From: ELB16-189 sp018266435
GTDB lineage: Bacteria > Bacteroidota > Bacteroidia > Cytophagales > Cyclobacteriaceae
Reading direction: 5' to 3'
NCBI GenBank assembly: GCA_030123525.1
Contig: CP126125.1
Coordinates: forward strand, 3,410,001 to 3,474,000
Length of the DNA: 64,000 bases
Below, in pieces: positions 26,006 through 35,183 of the stretch (positions within the stretch are counted from its first letter, which is position 1; each line of letters opens with the position of its first letter). The position numbers and the translations under genes are program-made. The notes under the pieces were generated by a model. It saw only the letters and a list, made by a program, of their open reading frames with translations. It did not search any database and had not been told where the DNA came from.

Positions 26006-26569
26006 ATGGCAACCGTATCTGATCTGAGTAAAGGAAATTACATACGCTACAATGGCGAAGTGGTGCAAGTGGAAGAATTACAGCACCGCACTCCCGGCAA
26101 CTTGCGGGCATTCTATCAAATCAAAATGCGCAGTGTGCGCACCGGAAAAATTGTTGAAAATCGCTTTCGCCCGGGCGACTCGGTAGATCAACTGCGGGTA
26201 GAAACCAAAGAATACCAATACCTTTACCAAGACGGAGATAGCTTGGTGTGTATGGACAATCAAACATTTGAACAAATTTATCTTGACAAAGCCTTGCTGG
26301 GCGAATCAGTGAATTACATCAAAGAAGGGGTAACCTTGTTAATTGCCTTCGAGAACGGCACTGAGCCCATTACTGCCGAAGCCCCTGCTCATGTAGTGGT
26401 AAACGTAACCTATACTGAACCGGGCATTCAAGGCGATACCGCCACCCGCACTTTAAAAGCGGCTACTATTGAAACTGGCGCGGAAATTCGCGTACCTTTA
26501 TTTGTCAATACAGGCGACAATATCAAGATCAAAACCGCTACCGGAGAATACGTAGAACGTGTAAAATAA
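26006..26569 (+). CDS. efp: Elongation factor P
   Basis: Relieves ribosome stalling at polyproline stretches. The 187-residue product has the three beta-barrel layout; the end TGEYVERVK and the KIKTATGEY segment are typical of domain III. In the domain I loop the usual PGKGxAF reads PGNLRAF, so the tip residue that is lysylated (K34 in E. coli) is N32 here, with R34 two positions later. Modification by an EpmA-type enzyme therefore looks impossible at the tip. accB starts one base after the stop, forming an efp-accB-accC block. Confidence 0.95.
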   Translation: MATVSDLSKGNYIRYNGEVVQVEELQHRTPGNLRAFYQIKMRSVRTGKIVENRFRPGDSVDQLRVETKEYQYLYQDGDSLVCMDNQTFEQIYLDKALLGESVNYIKEGVTLLIAFENGTEPITAEAPAHVVVNVTYTEPGIQGDTATRTLKAATIETGAEIRVPLFVNTGDNIKIKTATGEYVERVK

Positions 26570-26570
26570 T

Positions 26571-27146
26571 ATGGCAACATCAAAAAATGACGGCAGGAAA
26601 AAATCAACCCGCCCCTCTTCAGAAACCCTAAAACAAAATGAAATGAAAACCTCTGAAATTCATGACCTCATTGACTTCATTGCGCAATCCGGTTTAAACG
26701 AAGTGGACATTGAGACCAAAGAATTGAAATTACATGTGAAGCGCGAGCCTGACCAAAAAGTGTTAAAGTCAGCTACACCCGTAATGACTGCACCACCGGT
26801 TGCAATCCAGGCTGCTCAACCACAAATGATGGCACCTCAGGTTCAGCCAATACAACCTGCGGCACAAACACCTAAAGTTGAAAAGCCGGCCGCATCGGGA
26901 AAAAATACAGTAGAGATAAAATCGCCCATGATTGGCACCTTCTATCGCTCTTCAAACCCTGACTCCCCTCCGTTTGCGTCTGTCGGTGACAAAATTTCAA
27001 AGGGTCAAGTAGTATGCATTATTGAGGCCATGAAGTTGTTCAATGAAATTGAATCAGAAGTATCCGGCACAATTGTAAAAGCAATGGTTGAAAATTCAAC
27101 TCCGGTAGAATACGACCAGGTGTTGTTTGTAGTTGAGCCCGATTAA
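26571..27146 (+). CDS. accB: Biotin carboxyl carrier protein of acetyl-CoA carboxylase
   Basis: Carries carboxybiotin between the biotin carboxylase and carboxyltransferase. The 191-residue product has a lysine-rich N-terminal extension, an AccB-type N-domain (MKTSEIHDLIDFIAQSGL, from residue 25), a flexible Pro/Ala/Gln linker (70-110), and a biotinyl domain with the acceptor K155 in IIEAMKLF. The ATG at 26571 lies one base after the efp stop; the internal ATG at residue 25 matches the start of most AccB proteins and is a possible alternative. accC follows after 79 bases. Confidence 0.94.
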   Translation: MATSKNDGRKKSTRPSSETLKQNEMKTSEIHDLIDFIAQSGLNEVDIETKELKLHVKREPDQKVLKSATPVMTAPPVAIQAAQPQMMAPQVQPIQPAAQTPKVEKPAASGKNTVEIKSPMIGTFYRSSNPDSPPFASVGDKISKGQVVCIIEAMKLFNEIESEVSGTIVKAMVENSTPVEYDQVLFVVEPD

Positions 27147-27172
27147 CTATTTGGTTACGAGCCGCGGGCTAC

Positions 27173-27213
27173 AGGCTATAAGCTTGAAGCTTGAGGCTTG
27201 AAGCCCAAAGCCA
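27173..27213 (+). repeat. GCTTGAAGC-type micro-repeat ahead of accC
   Basis: The accB-accC spacer holds imperfect copies of an AGCTTGAAGC/GGCTTGAAGC word. It differs from the TTGAATC tracts but has the same short period and the same position directly ahead of a start codon. Confidence 0.5.
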
Positions 27214-27225
27214 AAAAACAAGTTT

Positions 27226-28575
27226 ATGTTTAAAAAGATATTAATTGCCAACCGTGGAGAGATTGCATTGCGTATTATTCGCACCTGCAAAGAAATGGAC
27301 ATCAAAACCGTTGCTGTTTACTCCACAGCCGATCGCGAAAGTTTACATGTGCGTTTTGCCGATGAAGCCGTATGCATTGGCCCGGCCCCCAGTAAAGATT
27401 CGTATTTAAATATCCCTCGCATTATCTCTGCCGCTGAAATTACCAATGCTGATTCCATTCATCCAGGCTATGGATTTTTGTCAGAGCGTGCCGAGTTCTC
27501 AGCCATTTGTCATGAGTATGGAATAAAATTCATTGGCCCTACACCAGCCATGATCCAGTCAATGGGTGATAAAGCCACAGCCAAAGACACAATGAAAAAA
27601 GCAGGTGTACCGACTATTCCGGGTTCAGATGGATTACTTTCTTCGATCGAAGAAGGTATGGAGATTGCCAAGGCTATCAAATATCCTGTTATCGTAAAAG
27701 CAACAGCCGGTGGTGGCGGAAAAGGTATGCGCATCATCAACGATGAAAGTGAATTTAAAAAAGCATGGGATGATGCCAAGCGTGAAGCCGGAGCAGCTTT
27801 TGGTAACGATGGGCTTTACCTCGAGAAATTTGTTGAAGAACCGCGTCACATAGAAATTCAGGTGGTGGGCGATCAGTACGGCAAAGTGTGTCACCTCTCT
27901 GAACGCGACTGCTCGGTACAGCGCAGGCATCAGAAATTAGTGGAAGAAACCCCCTCGCCTATCATCAGCCAGGAATTGCGCGAGCGCATGGGCGAAGCTG
28001 CCACTAAAGGAGCTAAAGCCATCAATTATGAAGGGGCAGGAACGATCGAGTTTTTGGTGGATAAGCATGGCGATTTTTACTTCATGGAAATGAATACGCG
28101 CATTCAGGTAGAGCACCCCATCACCGAAGAAGTAACCAATTATGATTTGATCAAAGAACAAATCAAAGTAGCTGCCGGTGTGCCGATTTCTGGAACGAAT
28201 TATTTTCCGCAGTTATATTCAATGGAGTGCCGCATCAATGCCGAAGATCCGGCCAATGGATTTCGCCCTTGCCCCGGGAAAATATTGAACCTGCACAAGC
28301 CTGGTGGCCATGGCGTACGCGTGGATAGCCATGTGTATACCGGCTATACCATCCCCTCCAACTATGATTCAATGATTGGAAAATTAATTGTGTCCGGACA
28401 ATCGCGCGAAGAAGTGATCACCCGCATGAAGCGAGCGCTGAGCGAGTTTATTATTGAAGGCGTTAAAACAACAATTCCTTTCCATTTGGCCTTGATGGAC
28501 AACCCTATTTTCAGATCAGGAAAATTTACAACCAAGTTCTTAGAAACCTCATTTGATTTCTCGCAATTAAAATAA
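27226..28575 (+). CDS. accC: Biotin carboxylase subunit of acetyl-CoA carboxylase
   Basis: ATP-dependent carboxylation of biotin on AccB. The 449-residue product has the start FKKILIANRGEIALRIIRTC, the ATP-grasp glycine loop KATAGGGGKGMRI, HLSERDCSVQRRHQK, EMNTRIQVEHP with its catalytic Glu and Arg residues, and the biotin carboxylase C-domain (INAEDP). Length and order are standard. The gene is closed by a perfect palindromic terminator at 28589-28634. Confidence 0.97.
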   Translation: MFKKILIANRGEIALRIIRTCKEMDIKTVAVYSTADRESLHVRFADEAVCIGPAPSKDSYLNIPRIISAAEITNADSIHPGYGFLSERAEFSAICHEYGIKFIGPTPAMIQSMGDKATAKDTMKKAGVPTIPGSDGLLSSIEEGMEIAKAIKYPVIVKATAGGGGKGMRIINDESEFKKAWDDAKREAGAAFGNDGLYLEKFVEEPRHIEIQVVGDQYGKVCHLSERDCSVQRRHQKLVEETPSPIISQELRERMGEAATKGAKAINYEGAGTIEFLVDKHGDFYFMEMNTRIQVEHPITEEVTNYDLIKEQIKVAAGVPISGTNYFPQLYSMECRINAEDPANGFRPCPGKILNLHKPGGHGVRVDSHVYTGYTIPSNYDSMIGKLIVSGQSREEVITRMKRALSEFIIEGVKTTIPFHLALMDNPIFRSGKFTTKFLETSFDFSQLK

Positions 28576-28588
28576 TGTTGCTAACACA

Positions 28589-28634
28589 AAAATCAAAAAA
28601 GTCTGACTTAATTAAGTCAGACTTTTTTGATTTT
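28589..28634. terminator. Bidirectional terminator between accC and the methyltransferase gene
   Basis: A perfect 46-base palindrome: AAAATCAAAAAA flanks a GTCTGACTTA stem on the left and mirrors it on the right. It provides a GC-containing stem with a T run in both directions and sits between two convergent genes. Confidence 0.9.
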
Positions 28635-28673
28635 AGATATACTATACCAGACACTGTTATTATACTGCCACCC

Positions 28674-29489
28674 TCAACTCATCGGTTTAGTTCCTGAACC
28701 ATAATAAGCAGCCAATTCACACACAACAGGATTGTTAGAAAATCGATCTATAATAGTCTTCTCCATTTGTTGAGCCATTGATTCAAATACCTGGCGGTTT
28801 CGTTCTGCAATTTCCAGCCCAATAGCATGAGTAGTGAAATGACCCTTTACAATGTCAGCAGCCGACTGTGAAATCCCCTTCAATACTACCCGTTCAATTT
28901 TAGCATTGTTAAAATGACTGTTGTTCAATAAAAGTTGAAGCTGGTGGGTGTCGTGCAATGAAAATGGAATCAAAAAACGGCTCGTCTCCTCACCTTTAAA
29001 AAATGGTAAGATGTGTTCGTTATAAATCAATTTAAAAATCTCAACCCGGTCAGTTTTTTCCCATGTGCTAAATAAAAATGTGCCACCTGGTTTAAGCACA
29101 CGGTATGCTTGATCAAATATTTTTTGTTTATCCGGTGGAAACATAATCCCAAACTGGCACACCACCACATCAAACCCGTTATCTTTAAACGGCAGGTTTT
29201 GCATGTCCGCCACCAAAAATTCTACGTCTCCTTTTACTTTTGTTTTAGCTACCTCCATCATGTCAGGGCTCAGGTCAGAGGCGGTTAGTTTAACAGATGG
29301 CGGCAACTGCTCGCGCAGGTGGCGGGTAACCCGGCCTGTTCCGCACGCCATTTCTAAAACCGAGTGGATAGTAGTCTTAGGTATCCGGCTTGCCATTTCT
29401 TTGCCATAGGGTTCGAATAAAAATGGGCCAAGAAAATTGTCATAATTTGCTGAACAAGCTCCGGTAAATTTAAAAGTATCGGTTGCCAT
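28674..29489 (-). CDS. Class I SAM-dependent methyltransferase
   Basis: A 271-residue methyltransferase of the UbiE/Methyltransf_11 type. Motif I is VLEMACGTGRVTRHL, then ASDLSPDMMEVA (post I) and FDVVVCQFGIMFPPDK (motif II region). The substrate is unknown. It starts three bases after the stop of the large BNR-repeat gene, so the two are almost certainly in one transcript, although their functional link is obscure. Confidence 0.88.
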   Translation of the reverse strand: MATDTFKFTGACSANYDNFLGPFLFEPYGKEMASRIPKTTIHSVLEMACGTGRVTRHLREQLPPSVKLTASDLSPDMMEVAKTKVKGDVEFLVADMQNLPFKDNGFDVVVCQFGIMFPPDKQKIFDQAYRVLKPGGTFLFSTWEKTDRVEIFKLIYNEHILPFFKGEETSRFLIPFSLHDTHQLQLLLNNSHFNNAKIERVVLKGISQSAADIVKGHFTTHAIGLEIAERNRQVFESMAQQMEKTIIDRFSNNPVVCELAAYYGSGTKPMS

Positions 29490-29492
29490 AAT

Positions 29493-32400
29493 TTACTTGT
29501 TTGGATAGTTCAACTGTATTCCTTTTGATTTCAATGATGAGTTGATTTTAGGCAACTCGACAGATAAAAATTTTTTCCATGTTTCAGCTATCTTTTGAAC
29601 TGATGGTTCTATGTCCTTCACTGCACTACGTGCTTGTGAAGTAACGGGCATATCTGTTCCTTGTAAAATACCAAATACCTGATCGCACTTTGTCGCTACT
29701 CCATTCAGAGAATTAGAGTTGGGATCAGTCCACCAACCTCCTGCGCCTTTCAGTGAATTTATTTTTGTTATAAATTCATGGATCGATTTTTCCAGCGAAC
29801 CGGTGGCTTTAACCTGATTGAGTTGATTTTCCCAAACGGAAACAGAATTCAGAGCCTCCACAACAACTTTCCTCCCGTTGTAACAAATCATTGATAAGTC
29901 AAACTGTTCGTGCAGTTGACTAGTAGTGGTTTGCACTCTCGGATCCATCTTCAGTACAAGTTTTTGCACATAGCTTTGGCCGTCTACCACAAGCCTGACT
30001 TGATAATTACCCGGCATGGCCCAGGGAGCCGTAGGCTCAGGTGCTGTGTTTTGATAAATTGCCGACATTGGAAAAGAAACTTCTACATTCAATGGTTGGT
30101 ATTTTACATCCCACAAAAACCGATGATGCCCTTTGGCCGCTGACAATATTTGCTGAGGCCTGATCCAATACAATGGAATGTTTAGTTCGGGTATAGCATA
30201 GGGCTTGTCGTTAGAGGAATATTTTCTGATTACTTCATTTTTATCCGTTAAAATTTCTAATGAAACTTCTTTAGCATCAGACTTCAGGTAATAGTCAATA
30301 ACAGCTCCATCGGGAGAATTTTCTCCGGCTGGTTCTTCCTGAGGAAGAGGTGTATCCGGATTCATGTTCCACCGGATGCGCATTGCTGTTTGTGGTTGGT
30401 ATAATACCGTTTGCGCAGCCATCTCTTTCTTAGCTTGTCTCAATGGAGTAATATCATCCAATATCCAAAAAGAACGGCCATGTGTACCCACTACCAAATC
30501 ATCGTCTTTGATTACCAAATCTCGAATGGATGTACACGGCATATTCAGGCGCAGACTTTGCCAGTGTTCGCCATCATCAAACGAAACATTCACAAATCGC
30601 TCTGAACCGGCAAACAACAATCCTTTGGTTTGTGGGTCTTCCTTAACGGCATTAATCGGATCGGTTGAAAGCCCTGTCACTATTTCTTTCCAGGTTTTTC
30701 CTCCATCAGTGGTCTTGTAAATATGAGGGCGCTGATCATCCAGGCGAATGCTGTTCACGGCCGCATAAGCTACTTCTTTATCGAAGTGACTGGCATCCAT
30801 GATTGATACTTTACTCCATGAAGTAATTTCAGGAGGAGTAACATTTGTCCAAATTTTTCCGCCATCCCGAGTAACATGAATCAAGCCATCATCAGTACCG
30901 GCCCAAATCAAGTTCACATCCAGTGGCGAGGGGGCCAAGGTGTAAACTACTCCCCTGCGCGGCATGGTTTTCATTTTATCATTTTTAAAAACACCAATAT
31001 TATCTGGCACATCCCAGCTTTCGCGCGACAGATCAGGGCTTATCACTTCCCACGATTGCCCTCCTGTTTGAGTTTTAAACACTACATTACCTGCAAAAAA
31101 TAGTGTCTTGGGGTCAACCGGTGAAAACAGCACGGGGGCAGTGCGGATAAACCGGTACTTTCCACTGCGCACGGCCTCAGGTGCTACATTTTGTATTTGC
31201 CCGGTGCGTTTATCATACTTAGTTAGTTTCCCTCCGTAAATAATGTTAGGATCGAGCGGGTCAGCCGCAACGTAGCCATACTCTTCCACGCCTACCGGAT
31301 GCCACTCGCGAAACGTGATGCCTCCATCGTTTCCTCGTGAAGCAATTCCCACCGAACCATTTTCCTGTTGGCCTCCATACACATTGTACGGAAAAGCATT
31401 GTCTGTACTGACATGGTAAAATTGTGCTGTGGGTTGATTGAACCATGAGCTGAACGTCTTACCTCCATTTACGGTAATGATTGCTCCTTGGTCTACGGCA
31501 AACAACATGATGTCAGGATTATTAGGATTGATCCAGATGCGGTGATAGTCATCACCACCGGGTGCCCCACGAATGCCTGTCCAGGTTTTTCCACCGTCTT
31601 CTGACTTCCAGGTTACCACATTTGCACTGAAAACAATGTCCTGATTTTTGGGATGAACTTTTACCTCAGCAAAATCAGAGCCACGACTCCAATGTCTTCC
31701 ATCGGCAGACACTCTTACCCAGCTTTCACCGGCATCGTCTGATCGGTAGATACCCCCGTTGTCGCCAGCATCAACGGTAGCATACATTCTGTTTGAATTG
31801 GATGGCGCGATACAAAACCCGATCCTCCCAAGACCTTGCTCAAAGGTGGGCAATCCTTTAATCAATTTTTTCCAAGTAGTTCCGCCATCGGTTGATTTAT
31901 ACAACCCGCTTCCCGGGCCTTGCCATGCTCCATTTTCCCACGGCCCCTGGCGCGATGCCCACAAGTCAGCAAAGACATTGTTTGAATTATTAGGATCGAC
32001 TGTTACCTGCACGGCTCCGGTATTTTCATCGATGTACAAAACCTTTTCCCAGGTATCTCCGCCATTCGTACTTCTAAAGACTCCTCGTTCTGTATTGGCG
32101 CCATACGGATGCCCCAGCACAGCCGCAAAAATTTTATTTTCATTTATCGGGTCAATGGCCAGCCCGCCAATCTGCTGGGCATCTTTGAGGCCGATGTGCT
32201 TCCAGGTCTTACCGGCATCAATTGATTTATACATCCCATCTCCTATTGAAAGATCAGGACGCTGTACACCCTCACCACTTCCCACATAAATAATATTTGG
32301 ATTAGATGGCGCAACAACAATGTCGCCAATGGAGCCGGTTGGTTGATCGTCAAAAATCGGATCCCAAGTGCGCCCATAGTCAGTGGTCTTCCATACGCCT

Positions 32401-32582
32401 CCGTTATTGGCAGCCATATAAAATACATTGGGTTGCTGGGGCACACCCACTGCACCGATGGTACGCCCGGCACGGTGGGGTCCAATCATGCGCCACCTCA
32501 TGTTGTTAAAAAGTAAAGGTTCAGTTTGCGCAATCGTTTTAATTGAACAGAATAAAAGAAAGGCAAGAGTAAATTTTTTCAT
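29493..32582 (-). CDS. Large secreted BNR/VPS10-like beta-propeller protein
   Basis: A 1029-residue protein with a signal peptide (residues 1-18) followed by many Asp-box (SxDxGxTW) repeats, such as KTTDYGRTW, KSIDAGKTW, STNGGDTW and RSDDAGESW, forming one or two sialidase/sortilin-like beta propellers (about 25-720). A C-terminal region of some 300 residues has no propeller motifs. Such proteins are often labelled glycosyl hydrolase in Bacteroidota, but the sialidase active-site arginines were not identified, so an enzymatic role is not supported. No type IX sorting domain is visible at the C-terminus. The methyltransferase gene follows. Confidence 0.85.
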   Translation of the reverse strand: MKKFTLAFLLFCSIKTIAQTEPLLFNNMRWRMIGPHRAGRTIGAVGVPQQPNVFYMAANNGGVWKTTDYGRTWDPIFDDQPTGSIGDIVVAPSNPNIIYVGSGEGVQRPDLSIGDGMYKSIDAGKTWKHIGLKDAQQIGGLAIDPINENKIFAAVLGHPYGANTERGVFRSTNGGDTWEKVLYIDENTGAVQVTVDPNNSNNVFADLWASRQGPWENGAWQGPGSGLYKSTDGGTTWKKLIKGLPTFEQGLGRIGFCIAPSNSNRMYATVDAGDNGGIYRSDDAGESWVRVSADGRHWSRGSDFAEVKVHPKNQDIVFSANVVTWKSEDGGKTWTGIRGAPGGDDYHRIWINPNNPDIMLFAVDQGAIITVNGGKTFSSWFNQPTAQFYHVSTDNAFPYNVYGGQQENGSVGIASRGNDGGITFREWHPVGVEEYGYVAADPLDPNIIYGGKLTKYDKRTGQIQNVAPEAVRSGKYRFIRTAPVLFSPVDPKTLFFAGNVVFKTQTGGQSWEVISPDLSRESWDVPDNIGVFKNDKMKTMPRRGVVYTLAPSPLDVNLIWAGTDDGLIHVTRDGGKIWTNVTPPEITSWSKVSIMDASHFDKEVAYAAVNSIRLDDQRPHIYKTTDGGKTWKEIVTGLSTDPINAVKEDPQTKGLLFAGSERFVNVSFDDGEHWQSLRLNMPCTSIRDLVIKDDDLVVGTHGRSFWILDDITPLRQAKKEMAAQTVLYQPQTAMRIRWNMNPDTPLPQEEPAGENSPDGAVIDYYLKSDAKEVSLEILTDKNEVIRKYSSNDKPYAIPELNIPLYWIRPQQILSAAKGHHRFLWDVKYQPLNVEVSFPMSAIYQNTAPEPTAPWAMPGNYQVRLVVDGQSYVQKLVLKMDPRVQTTTSQLHEQFDLSMICYNGRKVVVEALNSVSVWENQLNQVKATGSLEKSIHEFITKINSLKGAGGWWTDPNSNSLNGVATKCDQVFGILQGTDMPVTSQARSAVKDIEPSVQKIAETWKKFLSVELPKINSSLKSKGIQLNYPNK

Positions 32583-32742
32583 ACGACTATATTTTTATTA
32601 GCTGTGAAATTAAATTTTAATGAATTGCTTAAATAGATTGCTGATTAGCCCGATAAGATAGATAATATTCAGTACCAATTGCCAAATTATTTTATTACCG
32701 GTATAAGTGATTTACTATCTTAGCAATTCTAAAAATGAATAA

Positions 32743-33927
32743 ATGAAAACCATAAATGACATCAACTTCAAAGGCAAACGTGCTCTCATCCGTGTTGACT
32801 TTAATGTGCCTTTAGATAAAAATTATCAGGTAACCGATGATAACCGTATTCGCGCCACCATCCCAACATTAAAAAAAATTTTAAACGATGGCGGCAGTTG
32901 CATTTTGATGTCTCACTTGGGACGGCCGAAAGAAGGGCCAGAAGAAAAATATTCACTAAAGCATACCCTAAAAACAACCCAACAACTGTTGGGTGTGAAT
33001 GTAGCGTTTGCCGGTGATTGCATCGGTGAAGATGCATTTGCCCAATCCAAAACATTGAAAGCTGGCGAAGTGCTGTTGTTGGAGAATCTGAGGTTTTACA
33101 AGCAAGAAGAAAAAGGTGATTTGGCATTTGCTGAAAGTCTTTCCAAGCATGGCGACATCTATGTAAACGATGCCTTTGGTACCGCGCACCGCGCACATGC
33201 CAGCACCACCATTGTTGCACAATTTTTCACCGAGAAGTGTGCCGGGTTGGTAATGGCAGCAGAACTTAATAATGCAAAAAAAGTGTTGGATAGTGCAGCT
33301 ACTCCTTTTACTGCCATTATGGGGGGAGCAAAAATTTCGGACAAGATTTTGATTATCGAAAAACTGTTAGATAAAGTGAATCATCTAATCATTGGTGGTG
33401 GAATGGCCTACACATTTTTTAAAGCATTGGGCGGCAACATTGGAAAATCGCTCGTTGAAGAAGATAAATTAGATTTAGCTAAAGATCTGATACAAAAGGC
33501 AAAGAGCAAAGGCGTAGAACTGCATCTGCCCATTGACTCAATCATTGCTGATAAATTTGATGCCAATGCCAATACCGATATCGCGGTTAATACTTCAATC
33601 AAAGCGGATTGGATGGGGCTGGATATCGGCCCACAGGCGTGTGAAGTTTTTGCCAAAGTAATTGAAGAATCAAAGACAATTTTATGGAATGGTCCGATGG
33701 GTGTTTTTGAAATGCAAAAATTTGAAAAAGGAACCAAATCCGTTGCCGAGGCGGTAGTGCGTGCTACCAACAAAGGAGCTTTCTCACTGATTGGTGGCGG
33801 TGATTCAGCCGCAGCCGTAGCCAAGTTTGGGTTTGAAGAAAAGGTAAGCTATGTATCTACCGGGGGCGGAGCTTTGCTGGAATATTTTGAAGGAAAAGTT
33901 TTGCCCGGAGTAAAAGCGTTAGAATAA
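32743..33927 (+). CDS. pgk: Phosphoglycerate kinase
   Basis: Glycolytic kinase interconverting 1,3-bisphosphoglycerate and 3-phosphoglycerate. The 394-residue product shows RVDFNVPLD, the MSHLGRPK substrate loop, LENLRFY, the hinge and nucleotide domain MGGAKISDKI, LWNGPMGVFE and the C-terminal GGGDSAAAV. It stands alone in front of a long hairpin terminator. A near-consensus TATCTTAG box lies about 20 bases upstream of the ATG. Confidence 0.97.
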   Translation: MKTINDINFKGKRALIRVDFNVPLDKNYQVTDDNRIRATIPTLKKILNDGGSCILMSHLGRPKEGPEEKYSLKHTLKTTQQLLGVNVAFAGDCIGEDAFAQSKTLKAGEVLLLENLRFYKQEEKGDLAFAESLSKHGDIYVNDAFGTAHRAHASTTIVAQFFTEKCAGLVMAAELNNAKKVLDSAATPFTAIMGGAKISDKILIIEKLLDKVNHLIIGGGMAYTFFKALGGNIGKSLVEEDKLDLAKDLIQKAKSKGVELHLPIDSIIADKFDANANTDIAVNTSIKADWMGLDIGPQACEVFAKVIEESKTILWNGPMGVFEMQKFEKGTKSVAEAVVRATNKGAFSLIGGGDSAAAVAKFGFEEKVSYVSTGGGALLEYFEGKVLPGVKALE

Positions 33928-34086
33928 ACGGTTAGGGGCTGGTTTTCTCCCAATTAATTTGTTAAATGCAAATGCTGGAGTACAGTCCAAATGAATAACA
34001 TTTATTTTTGCTGGTATTGTACCAAAACCATAACAATTTTCACATGTGAGGTTTTTAAAAAGGCAATGAACCCAAACTGTTTTATC

Positions 34087-34145
34087 TTTTCAAAAATAGA
34101 AGAAAGAAACCTAAAAATTGGGTTTCTTTCTTCTATTTTTGAAAA
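34087..34145. terminator. Long-stem terminator between pgk and the unknown secreted protein gene
   Basis: Perfect 25-base arms (34087-34111 with 34121-34145) around a nine-base loop. Each arm ends in a T-rich or A-rich run so the hairpin can stop convergent transcription from both sides. Confidence 0.85.
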
Positions 34146-34160
34146 TGCCAATGAGGTTGC

Positions 34161-35183
34161 CTAATTGTCTCGCATAGAAACAGCACGCTCCACAAAGGCA
34201 TCCACCCATTTTTCAACTGCATGTTTGGCGGCAGCAATGTATTTTTCGCGAGTGGTGCGAACAAGCACAGGTGTAAGCTCTTTGCGGAAAGCAACCAATG
34301 AAGCAACAGTACCTCTGGTTTTTGAAACATCTTCCGTCATAGACTCTGCATAGCTTCCATCGACTGGTATGTCGCTCCATTGGAATAAGAATTCCGGCCA
34401 ACCCTTAGTGCCCCATATGTAAGTCCACTGCTTATTGTCTTGGTTGCCTACCATCATCTCTGCATGTACTCCCCAAGTGTATTTTTGCTTTGTTACTTCT
34501 GGATAGTACCAGACGGTACCGCGCTGATCATTGTACACATCTTTTCTGGCAGTTGTTTTGATGTCCATATTTACTACTACATCCGCAAAGTCAACCGTTA
34601 CTTTAAACGAAGCGCCTGTGCCGAATTCTTTCGCAAAACTTTCTGCCCGTTTTGCTTTTCCTCCCGCGAAGCCATCCTGACCTGAGTGAACAATTTTTCC
34701 TTTATTTGCAGTGCTTGCCACCCATTTGTTACCACTGCGTACTTTTTCGGAATCGTCTTTTCCATTGTCCCCTATTTTTTGATAGAAATCTGAGGCAACA
34801 ACTTCGTTCCAACCTACTGTGTCAATCCCATTTGCTTTCAACTTTGTCTGAAAGTAACGGTAAAAATGATCGGTGATTCCTTGAAAGTCGTCTGACGTAG
34901 GGTCGCTATCAATAAATTCAAGGTAAGCCGAGACGCGTGCACCTGCTATATTTCCTGTGCCCTTTTCTTGTACAATGGTTTTTGCCGTGGTGGTTAGCTT
35001 GTAGTTAACGGTGAGCTCAGTGATGGCTAACTTTTTAAGTTTGGGGATAAGTTTGGATTTCTCCCAATTGAAATAGTCTGCATCGCGTTTTTCTTGGCCG
35101 TCTTTTTTCTTTTGTGCTATTAATGGCGTGCAGATGGTAAACAAGGCCACCATAGTCATGAACAGGTAAACTGATCTTTTCAT
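34161..35183 (-). CDS. Secreted protein of unknown function
   Basis: A 340-residue protein with a signal peptide (residues 1-23, cut near PLIA-QKKK) and no further membrane segment. Beta-rich stretches such as LAITELTVNYKL and FKVTVDFADVVVNMDI alternate with charged helices, and the end is helical (REKYIAAAKHAVEKWVDAF). No family was recognised. It lies beside the cassette-like SBBP unit but has its own leader, and it ends at the shared terminator with pgk. A periplasmic or outer-membrane-associated role is all that can be inferred. Confidence 0.75.
   Translation of the reverse strand: MKRSVYLFMTMVALFTICTPLIAQKKKDGQEKRDADYFNWEKSKLIPKLKKLAITELTVNYKLTTTAKTIVQEKGTGNIAGARVSAYLEFIDSDPTSDDFQGITDHFYRYFQTKLKANGIDTVGWNEVVASDFYQKIGDNGKDDSEKVRSGNKWVASTANKGKIVHSGQDGFAGGKAKRAESFAKEFGTGASFKVTVDFADVVVNMDIKTTARKDVYNDQRGTVWYYPEVTKQKYTWGVHAEMMVGNQDNKQWTYIWGTKGWPEFLFQWSDIPVDGSYAESMTEDVSKTRGTVASLVAFRKELTPVLVRTTREKYIAAAKHAVEKWVDAFVERAVSMRDN

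Noticed and set aside
34029..34034. CATAAC motif near the unknown secreted gene as a second cassette boundary
   Set aside because: Only six bases match; the flanking TTGCC and an inverted-repeat arm are missing.
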